A stretch of 64,000 nucleotides of DNA from Streptomyces sp. NBRC 109706 (GTDB lineage: Bacteria > Actinomycetota > Actinomycetes > Streptomycetales > Streptomycetaceae). Position 1 is the first letter of the stretch, and every line of letters starts with the position of its first letter. A program made the position numbers and the translations under genes. Under the pieces are notes generated by a model. It was not told the origin of the DNA, searched no databases, and worked only from the letters and a program-made list of their open reading frames with translations. Positions 57,234-64,000 of the stretch are shown one piece after another. The stretch lies in the NCBI RefSeq assembly GCF_000974485.1, contig NZ_BBOM01000011.1, positions 124,001 to 188,000 of the forward strand. The letters are read 5' to 3'.

Positions 57234-58340
57234 ATGTCCGAGGTTCACGCGGCTCGACGGTCCTGGCTGCGCGCCCGCTGTTCCCCCGTGAACGGGGCGG
57301 CCGTGGTGTCAGGTCCTGCCAATGTCCGCTATCTGGTCGGAGCCGCCCCCGTGGGTGCGGCGCTGCTGGTGCGCCACTCGGGTGGCGATGTGCTGTTGGG
57401 CCACTGGGACCCGGCCCAGAGCCCCGCGGGACCGCTGGGCGAGTTCGGCGGCCCCAGGATCGTCGCCCTGGACGGTGAGGCCGATCCGGTGGAGGCCGCC
57501 GTCGCCCTGGCCGTCGAGGAGGGGGCGCGGGAGATCGCGCTGGAGGAGCACCATCTGACCGTCGCCCGGCACCGCGTCCTCGCCACGGCGGCGCCCGCCG
57601 TGCGGCTGACGGATCTGGGCCGGGCGGTGGAGGACCAGCGGGTGGTCAAGGACGAGGACGAGATCGCCGCGCTGCGCGTCGCCGCGGAGATCACCGACCG
57701 GGCGCTGGGCGAGCTGCTGGAGTCCATCCTGGTGGGCCGCACCGAGCGGCATCTGGCCCTGGAGCTGGAACGCCGGCTGGTGGACCACGGCGCGGACGGC
57801 CCGGCGTTCCCCACCTCCGTCGCCACCGGCAGCCATTCGGGGCTCGCCGGGCACCGGCCGACGGACCGCAGGGTGGAGGAGGGCGACTTCCTCACCGTGC
57901 GGCTCGGCGCCCGCTTCCGTGGCTACCGCTGCCGGATCGGTCGCACCTTTGTCATCGGCACCAGCCCGGCGGACTGGCAGATCGAGCTGTACGACGTGGT
58001 CTTCGCGGCCCAGCGGGCGGCCAGGGAGGCGCTGACCCCGGGTGCCGAGTGCCGCGCCGTCGACCGCGCGGCGCGCGAGGTGCTGACCGCCGCCGGACAC
58101 GGGAAGGCGCTGGGCCCGGTCACCGGGCACGGGGTGGGACTGGAAATGGGGGAGGACCCTCGGATGGGCCCCGCCGCCATGGGTAGACTGGGCGCTTGTG
58201 TGCCGGTCACCGTCGAGCCGGGGGTGCATCTTCCAGGCCGGGGCGGTGTCCGGATCGACGACACACTCGTCGTCCGCCCGTCGGCGGACGGCGGGCCCGA
58301 GCTACTCACCATCACGACCAAGGAGCTTCTGGCGCTGTAG
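57234..58340 (+). CDS. M24 (Xaa-Pro peptidase-like) protein with degenerate metal site
   Basis: A 368-residue protein with a creatinase-N domain (~1-130) and a pita-bread domain. It aligns to prolidases by TDRALGELLESILVGRTE, TSVATGSHSGLAGHRPTDR and GHGVGLEMGEDP. However, where active enzymes read D-L-G-A and D-x-T-R-T, it has TVRLGARFRGYRCRIGRTF: both metal Asp are Arg. GHG keeps the His, TVEPG keeps one Glu, and RIDDT replaces the last Glu by Asp. It is therefore unlikely to be an ordinary dimetal peptidase. It precedes efp by 69 bases, a place where active prolidases are usual. ATG after TAGGCT. Confidence 0.85.
   Translation: MSEVHAARRSWLRARCSPVNGAAVVSGPANVRYLVGAAPVGAALLVRHSGGDVLLGHWDPAQSPAGPLGEFGGPRIVALDGEADPVEAAVALAVEEGAREIALEEHHLTVARHRVLATAAPAVRLTDLGRAVEDQRVVKDEDEIAALRVAAEITDRALGELLESILVGRTERHLALELERRLVDHGADGPAFPTSVATGSHSGLAGHRPTDRRVEEGDFLTVRLGARFRGYRCRIGRTFVIGTSPADWQIELYDVVFAAQRAAREALTPGAECRAVDRAAREVLTAAGHGKALGPVTGHGVGLEMGEDPRMGPAAMGRLGACVPVTVEPGVHLPGRGGVRIDDTLVVRPSADGGPELLTITTKELLAL
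58188..58194 (+). promoter_or_regulatory. Possible internal promoter for efp
   Basis: TAGACT occurs at about 58185-58190 inside the preceding gene, ~215 bases before efp. It could drive efp-nusB separately, but no -35 is evident. Confidence 0.25.
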
Positions 58341-58409
58341 CCCCAGGTGGGGCCGGGCCCGGGAGCCTCGGGTCGTCCACTTGCGGCAGCCTCAGGAGAA
58401 TCCACGACC

Positions 58410-58976
58410 GTGGCCACCACGAACGACCTCAAGAACGGCATGGTGCTCAAGCTCGACGGGGGCCAGCTGTGGTCCGTAGTCGAGTTCCAGCACGTCAAGC
58501 CCGGCAAGGGCGGCGCCTTTGTGCGCACCAAGCTCAAGAATGTGCTTTCCGGCAAGGTGGTGGACAAGACGTTCAACGCCGGTACCAAGGTCGAGACGGC
58601 CACGGTCGACCGCCGGGGGATGCAGTTCTCCTACAAGGACGGCGCGGACTTCGTCTTCATGGACACCGCGACCTTCGACCAGCTGCCGATCAACCCCGAG
58701 ACCGTGGGCGACGCGGCGAACTACCTGCTGGAGGGCCAGGACTGCACCGTGGCCATCTACGAGGAGAGCCCGCTCTTCGTGGAGCTGCCGGCCGCCGTCG
58801 AGCTGGTGATCGAGTACACCGAGCCGGGTGTGCAGGGCGACCGCTCCACCGGTGGTACCAAGCCGGCCCGTCTTGAGACCGGCTACGAGATCGGCGTGCC
58901 GCTCTTCATCACCACCGGTGAGAAGATCAAGGTCGACACCCGCTCCGGCGAATACCTTGGCCGGGTGAACAACTAA
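58410..58976 (+). CDS. efp: Translation elongation factor P
   Basis: A 188-residue [28 protein letters not shown], the tRNA-facing loop [15 protein letters not shown] with Lys at the modification position, and [32 protein letters not shown] in part. It relieves ribosome stalling at polyproline, relevant here because several proteins in this window contain long Pro runs. No EpmA/B or rhamnosyl-transferase gene is nearby. GTG after AGGAG. nusB starts three bases after its stop. Confidence 0.96.
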   Translation: MATTNDLKNGMVLKLDGGQLWSVVEFQHVKPGKGGAFVRTKLKNVLSGKVVDKTFNAGTKVETATVDRRGMQFSYKDGADFVFMDTATFDQLPINPETVGDAANYLLEGQDCTVAIYEESPLFVELPAAVELVIEYTEPGVQGDRSTGGTKPARLETGYEIGVPLFITTGEKIKVDTRSGEYLGRVNN

Positions 58977-58978
58977 CC

Positions 58979-59404
58979 GTGGCTGCCCGCAGCAAGGCGC
59001 GCAAACGAGCCCTCCAGATCCTCTTCGAGGCCGACCAGCGCGCGGCGTCGCCCGTCGAGGTCCTTGCCGACTGGCAGCGACTCGCCGGGACCGACGAACG
59101 GCAGCCGCCGGTCAGCGAGTTCAGCAGGCGTCTGGTCGAGGGCTACGCGGAGCGCGCCGAGCGGATCGACGAGCTGCTCGCCCAGTACACCGTGGGCTGG
59201 CCGCTGGACCGTATGCCGGTGGTCGACCGCAACATCCTGAGGCTCTGCGCCTTCGAGCTGATCTGGGAGGACGAGACGCCCGACGCCGTGGTGCTGGACG
59301 AGGCCGTGCAGCTGGCGCGGGAGTTCTCCACGGAGGAGTCCCCGAGCTTTGTGAACGGCCTGCTCGGGCGGCTGAAGGATCTCAAGCCGACCCTGCGCCG
59401 CTAG
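58979..59404 (+). CDS. nusB: Transcription antitermination factor NusB
   Basis: A 141-residue all-helical protein: RSKARKRALQILFEAD at the N-terminus, VDRNILRLCAFELIWEDETP and VVLDEAVQLAREFSTEESPSFVNGLLGRL in part. With NusE it binds boxA RNA in rRNA operons. GTG start right after efp. efp-nusB is a conserved actinobacterial pair. Confidence 0.94.
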   Translation: MAARSKARKRALQILFEADQRAASPVEVLADWQRLAGTDERQPPVSEFSRRLVEGYAERAERIDELLAQYTVGWPLDRMPVVDRNILRLCAFELIWEDETPDAVVLDEAVQLAREFSTEESPSFVNGLLGRLKDLKPTLRR

Positions 59405-59441
59405 GCGTCGAGAGCGCGCCTCCCGGCGCGCGAGCGATCCG

Positions 59442-59494
59442 CCCACGGGGGCGGGGGCCGGCCCTGACGAGGGGCCGGGCCCCGCCCCCGTGGG
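59442..59494. terminator. Very stable bidirectional terminator between nusB and bldD
   Basis: A 23-bp stem (59442-59464 with 59472-59494, one mismatch) around a 7-base loop. Confidence 0.85.
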
Positions 59495-59500
59495 GTTGGA

Positions 59501-60001
59501 TCAGCCCTCCTCGGCCTGCACCGCGCGGCGCGCGTCCGCGCCCAGCACGCCCCAGCTGATCAGCTGCTCGGTCAGCACCGAGGGCGACTGGTCGTAGATC
59601 ACGGCCAGGGTGCGCAGATCGTCCTGGCGGATCGAGAGCACCTTGCCGTTGTAGTCACCGCGCTGGCTCTGGATGGTGGCGGTGTAACGCTGGAGCGGCC
59701 CCGCCTTGTCGCTGGGCACGTTGGCCAGGCGCTCCAGATCGAGAACCAGCTTCGGCGGCGGCTCGGCGGCGCCCCCCGGCGTGGAGCCCGGCAGCAGCTC
59801 CTGCACCGGCACTCCGTAGAACTCCGCCAGCTCCGCGAGGCGCTGCACGGTCACGGCACGGTCGCCGCGCTCGTACGAGCCGACCACCACGGCCTTCCAG
59901 CGGCCCTGGGACTTCTCCTCGACCCCGTGGAGCGACAGACCCTGTTGGGTGCGGATGGCTCGAAGCTTGGCTCCAAGCTGTTTGGCGTATTCGCTGGACA
60001 T
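59501..60001 (-). CDS. bldD: Developmental master repressor BldD
   Basis: A 166-residue protein. Residues ~1-70 are an XRE-type helix-turn-helix (YAKQLGAKLRAIRTQQGLSLHGVEE in part). The C-terminal domain carries the c-di-GMP signature RGD-x8-RQDD, read as RGDYNGKVLSIRQDD. BldD with tetrameric c-di-GMP represses sporulation genes, including ssgB-class targets, during vegetative growth. Together with ssgB this marks a sporulating Streptomyces. The ATG at 60001 is the usual start. It is convergent with nusB and divergent from pyrR. Confidence 0.96.
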   Translation of the reverse strand: MSSEYAKQLGAKLRAIRTQQGLSLHGVEEKSQGRWKAVVVGSYERGDRAVTVQRLAELAEFYGVPVQELLPGSTPGGAAEPPPKLVLDLERLANVPSDKAGPLQRYTATIQSQRGDYNGKVLSIRQDDLRTLAVIYDQSPSVLTEQLISWGVLGADARRAVQAEEG

Positions 60002-60023
60002 GTGTCTCCCCGGACGGCTTTTC

Positions 60024-60043
60024 GTAACTCACTGTGAGGTTAC
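60024..60043. promoter_or_regulatory. Putative BldD autoregulatory site
   Basis: GTAACTCACTGTGAGGTTAC is a near-palindrome with TCAC and GTGA arms, close to the BldD box AGTGA-N-TCACC, 22 bases before the bldD start. In S. coelicolor BldD represses its own promoter. Confidence 0.6.
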
Positions 60044-60124
60044 GCAGCGTGATATCTCTCGTCAAGCCGAGACCGGGGAGTTCTTTCTGACCTGGGGCGA
60101 TACGAGACACGCAAATCACCCTGA

Positions 60125-60130
60125 TAGGGT
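60125..60130 (+). promoter_or_regulatory. -10 box of the pyr operon
   Basis: TAGGGT lies 67 bases before the pyrR start, leaving a leader that contains the PyrR motif. Confidence 0.5.
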
Positions 60131-60160
60131 CGAGACCGTTCCACCCGACATCCTTTAAGG

Positions 60161-60186
60161 CCCGTCCCGTGAGGCGGGGAAGGAGG
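60161..60186 (+). promoter_or_regulatory. PyrR-binding RNA motif next to the pyrR ribosome site
   Basis: The stretch TCCCGTGAGGC (60165-60175) matches the PyrR binding-loop consensus UCCNGNGAGGY, flanked by short CCCG/CGGG arms. The Shine-Dalgarno AAGGAGG (60180-60186) follows at once. Binding of PyrR-UMP would block translation of pyrR and lower the operon. Confidence 0.65.
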
Positions 60187-60197
60187 TCCTCGTTCGT

Positions 60198-60824
60198 ATG
60201 GACAGCCGTATGAACAGCGACATCGACAGTGACAGTGACGGCGGCGGGAGCCGTTCCGCCCGTTCCTCCGGAGACCGCTCCGTTCTGGAAGCGCCGGACA
60301 TCGCGCGGGCGTTGACCCGCATCGCCCACGAGATCGTGGAGCGCGCCAAGGGCGCCGACGACGTGGTGCTGCTGGGGATCCCCACCCGGGGAGTCTTCCT
60401 GGCCCGTCGGCTGGCCGCCAAGCTGCGCGAGATCACCGGCCACGCCACCCCCGTGGGCTCCCTCGACATCACCATGTACCGCGACGACCTGCGGCTTCGC
60501 CCCGCCCGTGCGCTGGGCCGCACCGAGATCCCCGGCGAGGGGATCGACGGCCGGCTGGTCGTCCTGGTGGATGACGTGCTCTTCTCCGGCCGCACCATCA
60601 GGGCCGCCCTCGACGCCCTGGGCGATATCGGCCGCCCCCGCGCGGTGCAGCTGGCCGTCCTGGTGGACCGTGGCCACCGCGAGCTGCCGATCCGCGCCGA
60701 CTACGTCGGCAAGAACATCCCCACCTCGCTCCGGGAGACCGTCAAGGTCAGGCTGACCGAGGAGGACGGCCGCGACGGCGTGCTGCTCGGCACGCGCGCG
60801 CCCGGCCCGGAAGCGGAGCGCTAG
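60198..60824 (+). CDS. pyrR: Bifunctional pyr operon regulator / uracil phosphoribosyltransferase
   Basis: A 208-residue PRTase-fold regulator: [51 protein letters not shown], and the PRPP loop [19 protein letters not shown]. An N-terminal Ser/Asp-rich stretch (~30 residues) precedes the fold. It senses UMP/UTP and binds the leader motif upstream. ATG at 60198 lies 11 bases after AAGGAGG; a second in-frame ATG at 60210 is possible. It is the first gene of the pyrimidine operon. Confidence 0.94.
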   Translation: MDSRMNSDIDSDSDGGGSRSARSSGDRSVLEAPDIARALTRIAHEIVERAKGADDVVLLGIPTRGVFLARRLAAKLREITGHATPVGSLDITMYRDDLRLRPARALGRTEIPGEGIDGRLVVLVDDVLFSGRTIRAALDALGDIGRPRAVQLAVLVDRGHRELPIRADYVGKNIPTSLRETVKVRLTEEDGRDGVLLGTRAPGPEAER

Positions 60825-60937
60825 GCCGTGGCCCCACCGCTCCGCCGAGCCCCGGGCTGATCCGCGCGCCCTTCCGCCCGCGGAGCGCTCGCGCGCCCCG
60901 CTCACCAGCACACTTCCTTGCCTACGGAAGGCACTTG

Positions 60938-61939
60938 ATGAAGCACCACCTCATCTCGGCCGCCGACCTCACCCGTGACGACGCCGTGCTGATCCTCGAC
61001 ACCGCCGAGGAACTCTCCCGCGTTGCCGGCCGGCCGATCAAGAAACTCCCCACGCTGCGCGGTCGCACCGTGGTCAACCTCTTCTTCGAGGACTCGACCC
61101 GCACCCGGATCTCCTTCGAGGCCGCCGCCAAACGGCTCTCCGCCGATGTGATCAACTTCTCGGCCAAGGGCTCGTCGGTCTCCAAGGGCGAATCCCTCAA
61201 GGACACCGCGCTCACCCTGGAGGCGATGGGCGCCGACGCCGTGGTCATCCGCCACCCCGACTCGGGCGCCCCGCACCGGCTGGCCACCTCGGGCTGGATC
61301 GGCGGCGCGGTCGTCAACGCCGGGGACGGCACCCACGAGCACCCGACCCAGGCGCTGTTGGACGCGTTCGCGCTGCGCCGCCGGCTGGCCGGCGGGGCGC
61401 TCGGCACCGACCTCACGGGCCGTCGGGTCACCATCGTCGGCGACATCCTGCACAGCCGGGTCGCCCGGTCCAACGTGCGGCTGCTCACCACGCTGGGCGC
61501 CCAGGTCACGGTGGTCGCCCCGCCGACCCTGCTGCCGGTCGGCGTCGACGCCTGGCCCTGCGAGGTCTCCTACGCGCTGGACCCGGTGCTGCCCGAATCG
61601 GACGCGGTGATGATGCTGCGGGTCCAGCGGGAGCGGATGAACGCCGCCTACTTCCCGACCGAGCGGGAGTACGCCAGACGCTACGGCCTGGACGCCGACC
61701 GGATGGCGCGGATGCCGGGGCACGCCATCGTGATGCACCCGGGCCCGATGAACCGGGGCATGGAGATCACCGCCGAGGTCGCCGACTCGCCGCGCTGCAC
61801 CGCCGTCGAGCAGGTCTCCGGCGGCGTGAGCGTGCGGATGGCGGTGCTCTACCTGCTGCTCGGCGGCACCACGGGCCAGCCCGCCCCGGGCCAGCCGACC
61901 GCAGGACTCGAAGAAGCGACACAAGGGAATCGAGCATGA
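60938..61939 (+). CDS. pyrB: Aspartate carbamoyltransferase catalytic chain
   Basis: A 333-residue transcarbamoylase: [20 protein letters not shown] (carbamoyl-phosphate loop STRTR), [18 protein letters not shown] in part, [16 protein letters not shown] and [11 protein letters not shown]. It condenses aspartate with carbamoyl phosphate. GGAAGG precedes the ATG by six bases. No regulatory PyrI gene is near, as in other actinobacteria. pyrC overlaps the stop by four bases. Confidence 0.96.
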   Translation: MKHHLISAADLTRDDAVLILDTAEELSRVAGRPIKKLPTLRGRTVVNLFFEDSTRTRISFEAAAKRLSADVINFSAKGSSVSKGESLKDTALTLEAMGADAVVIRHPDSGAPHRLATSGWIGGAVVNAGDGTHEHPTQALLDAFALRRRLAGGALGTDLTGRRVTIVGDILHSRVARSNVRLLTTLGAQVTVVAPPTLLPVGVDAWPCEVSYALDPVLPESDAVMMLRVQRERMNAAYFPTEREYARRYGLDADRMARMPGHAIVMHPGPMNRGMEITAEVADSPRCTAVEQVSGGVSVRMAVLYLLLGGTTGQPAPGQPTAGLEEATQGNRA

Positions 61940-63231
61940 GCCAGAGCGAGCGGACGCTGATCCGAGGTGCCGGAGTTCTCGGCGGAGCCCGACGGGACGT
62001 GCTGATCGAGGGCGAGACCATCGCCGAGATCGGCGTCGGCCTCGCCGCCGAGGGCGCCACCGTCGTCGAGGCGGCCGGCCGGGTGCTGCTGCCGGGACTG
62101 GTCGATCTGCACACCCATCTGCGCGAGCCGGGCCGGGAGGACTCCGAGACGGTCCGCACCGGCACCAGGGCGGCGGCGGCCGGCGGCTTCACCGCCGTGC
62201 ACGCCATGGCCAACACCTTCCCCGTCGCCGACACCGCCGGCGTGGTCGAGCAGGTGTGGCGGCTCGGCCGCGAGTCCGGCTACTGCGATGTGCAGCCGGT
62301 CGGCGCGGTCACCGTCGGCCTCGCCGGCAGCCAGCTGGCCGAGCTGGGCGCGATGCACGATTCGGCGGCCGGCGTGGTGGTCTTCTCCGACGACGGCAAG
62401 TGCGTGGACGACGCGGTGATCATGCGCCGCGCCCTGGAGTACGTGAAGGCGTTCGACGGGGTGATCGCCCAGCACGCCCAGGAGCCCAGGCTCACCGAGG
62501 GCGCCCAGATGAACGAGGGCGTGGTCTCCGCCGAGCTTGGCCTGGCCGGCTGGCCGGCCGTCGCCGAGGAGTCGATCATCGCCCGCGATGTGCTGCTGGC
62601 CGCGCATGTCGACTCCCGGGTGCACATCTGCCATCTGAGCACCGCGGGCTCCGTCGAGCTGGTCCGCTGGGCCAAGTCCAAGGGCTGGCGGGTCACCGCC
62701 GAGGTCACCCCGCACCATCTGCTGCTCACCGACGAGTTGGTGCGCTCCTACGATCCGGTCTACAAGGTCAACCCGCCGCTGCGCACCGAACGCGATGTGC
62801 TGGCGCTGCGCGAGGCGCTGGCCGACGGCACCATCGACTGTGTGGCCACCGATCACGCCCCGCACCCGCACGAGGACAAGGACTGCGAATGGGGTGCGGC
62901 GGCCATGGGGATGATCGGCCTGGAGACGGCGCTCTCGGTGGTGCAGCACACCATGGTCGACACCGGGCTGCTGACCTGGGCCCAGGTCGCCGACCGGATG
63001 TCCACCCGCCCGGCCGCCATCGGCCGCCTCGCCGGCCACGGCCGCCCGATCGCCCCCGGCGAGCCGGCCAACCTCACCCTGCTGGACCCGGCGCACCGCG
63101 CCGAGGTGGATCCGTCCGGCTTTGTCTCACGCAGCCGCAACACCCCCTACCGGGGGCGTGAGCTGCCGGGCCGGGTCACCCACACCTGGCTGCGCGGCCG
63201 GGCCACCCTGCGCGACGGGGAGCTGGTATGA
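61936..63231 (+). CDS. pyrC: Dihydroorotase
   Basis: A 431-residue amidohydrolase: [21 protein letters not shown] with the HxH zinc site, a [11 protein letters not shown] zinc His, [24 protein letters not shown] and [12 protein letters not shown] with the catalytic Asp. It is the type I form usual beside pyrB. It is fused by overlap to pyrB and to the membrane-protein gene (ATGA both sides). Confidence 0.95.
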   Translation: MSQSERTLIRGAGVLGGARRDVLIEGETIAEIGVGLAAEGATVVEAAGRVLLPGLVDLHTHLREPGREDSETVRTGTRAAAAGGFTAVHAMANTFPVADTAGVVEQVWRLGRESGYCDVQPVGAVTVGLAGSQLAELGAMHDSAAGVVVFSDDGKCVDDAVIMRRALEYVKAFDGVIAQHAQEPRLTEGAQMNEGVVSAELGLAGWPAVAEESIIARDVLLAAHVDSRVHICHLSTAGSVELVRWAKSKGWRVTAEVTPHHLLLTDELVRSYDPVYKVNPPLRTERDVLALREALADGTIDCVATDHAPHPHEDKDCEWGAAAMGMIGLETALSVVQHTMVDTGLLTWAQVADRMSTRPAAIGRLAGHGRPIAPGEPANLTLLDPAHRAEVDPSGFVSRSRNTPYRGRELPGRVTHTWLRGRATLRDGELV

Positions 63232-63845
63232 GCGCCCCCGCGTCCCCGCTGGTGGTGCTCGCCGAGGAGGCCGAGCGCCGTTCCCAGCCGGTGACGGCCC
63301 TGGCCGAGCGCATCGGCTGGGTGATCGGCCTGCTGCTGCTGGTCGCGTTGGTCTACTGGCTGATGCGGGAGGGCTGGAAGTGGCGCGCCACCCTCCAGGG
63401 GGATCTGCCCGCGCTGCCCGAGCCGCCCGAGGACGACGTCGAACCCCGGCTGGCGTTCACCGGCCGGTACCACGGCTCGACCACGGCCGGCCAGTGGCTG
63501 GACCGGATCGTCGCGCACGGCCTGGGCACCCGCAGCCGGGCCGAGGTCGCCCTCACCGCACACGGTGTGCGGGTGCTGCGGCCCGGGGCCCGGGACTTCC
63601 TGATCCCGGCCGACCGCGTCCTGGGCGCCCGGCTGGACAAGGGCATCGCCGGCAAGGTCCTCACCGAGGGCGGGCTGCTGGTGATCACCTGGCGCCACGG
63701 CGACCGCGTCCTGGACTCCGGCTTCCGTTCCGACCTCGCCGCCGAGCACGCGGCCTGGGTCGACGCCCTCGGACACCACCACCCCGCGCGGCCGGCCGAT
63801 GACGCCCGGTCCGTCCAACGACCCGAAACGGAGCGCGTCCGATGA
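63228..63845 (+). CDS. PH-like-domain membrane protein in the pyr operon
   Basis: A 205-residue protein with one transmembrane helix ([18 protein letters not shown], ~residues 29-46) and a soluble domain of alternating strands from ~70 ([45 protein letters not shown]) that looks like a bacterial PH (YokE/YdbS-like) domain. The function is unknown. It is bound to pyrC and carA by 4-base overlaps at each side, so it is expressed with pyrimidine synthesis. The PH call is by pattern only. Confidence 0.75.
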   Translation: MSAPASPLVVLAEEAERRSQPVTALAERIGWVIGLLLLVALVYWLMREGWKWRATLQGDLPALPEPPEDDVEPRLAFTGRYHGSTTAGQWLDRIVAHGLGTRSRAEVALTAHGVRVLRPGARDFLIPADRVLGARLDKGIAGKVLTEGGLLVITWRHGDRVLDSGFRSDLAAEHAAWVDALGHHHPARPADDARSVQRPETERVR

Positions 63846-64000
63846 GCGCCACCACCCGGCCCGGCGCCCCCGGGCCCGCCGAACTCGTCCTGGAGGACGG
63901 CCGGTTCTTCACCGGCCGCGCCTATGGCGCGGAGGGCGAGACCCAGGGCGAAGCGGTCTTCTCCACCGGCATGACCGGCTACCAGGAGACCCTCACCGAC
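63842..64000 (+). CDS. carA: Carbamoyl-phosphate synthase small subunit (3' truncated)
   Basis: Only the first 53 codons are in the window: an Ala/Pro-rich start followed by [38 protein letters not shown], the conserved N-terminus of CarA. It provides ammonia from glutamine for carbamoyl phosphate, the substrate of PyrB. The ATG overlaps the previous stop by four bases. Confidence 0.92.
   Translation, partial: MSATTRPGAPGPAELVLEDGRFFTGRAYGAEGETQGEAVFSTGMTGYQETLTD

Overview
The window reads as a piece of the conserved core chromosome of a high-GC actinomycete, almost certainly Streptomyces or a close relative in the Streptomycetaceae. The reasons are the very high GC with GC-rich third codon positions, frequent GTG and TTG starts, many 4-base ATGA or GTGA gene overlaps, genes with TANNNT boxes 6-8 bases before the start codon (leaderless mRNAs), and the presence of ssgB and bldD, which belong to the Streptomyces developmental programme. 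No insertion sequence, prophage, CRISPR array, rRNA operon or biosynthetic cluster is visible.

Layout. 1-5100: tetrapyrrole/cobamide genes (a BluB-CobT fusion cut by the window edge, and a CysG-type siroheme synthase), an rRNA methyltransferase and an acetyltransferase. 5.1-13.8 kb: a secreted zinc carboxypeptidase, a membrane Ser/Thr kinase, a tRNA cluster (Gly-Cys-Val-Val, minus strand), folate genes pabB-pabC, a DsbA-like protein, small membrane proteins and ssgB. 13.9-22.1 kb: tRNA-Val(CAC), thrS, a HIT protein and the phosphatidylinositol mannoside genes pgsA, acyltransferase, pimA, interrupted by one inverted membrane-protein gene. 22.3-34.3 kb: pdxS-pdxT, yebC-type regulator, ruvCAB, yajC-secD-secF-apt and relA. 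The order from thrS to relA resembles the block known in Mycobacterium.

34.4-46 kb: a DUF349 protein, a membrane cyclophilin, a glyoxalase-II-like hydrolase, hisS, a VKOR-like protein, rarA, a DUF2470 protein and rpsD, the last two divergent across an iron-box-like palindrome. Then comes the only real gene desert (about 1 kb, repeat-bearing) and a STAND ATPase. 46-56.3 kb: alaS with two small membrane genes, ruvX, mltG and five shikimate genes (aroE, aroC, aroK, aroB, aroQ). 56.4-64 kb: a P-loop protein, a degenerate M24 peptidase homologue, efp, nusB, bldD, and the pyrimidine operon pyrR-pyrB-pyrC-(membrane protein)-carA, preceded by a PyrR-type RNA motif.

The genes are mostly housekeeping. 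I do not see a clear new system. The points most worth a second look are the iron-box-like site shared by a haem/iron-type gene and rpsD, the M24 homologue that has lost its metal ligands beside efp, the repeat-rich desert beside the STAND ATPase, and the 12-base tandem repeats in the leader of the metallo-hydrolase gene.
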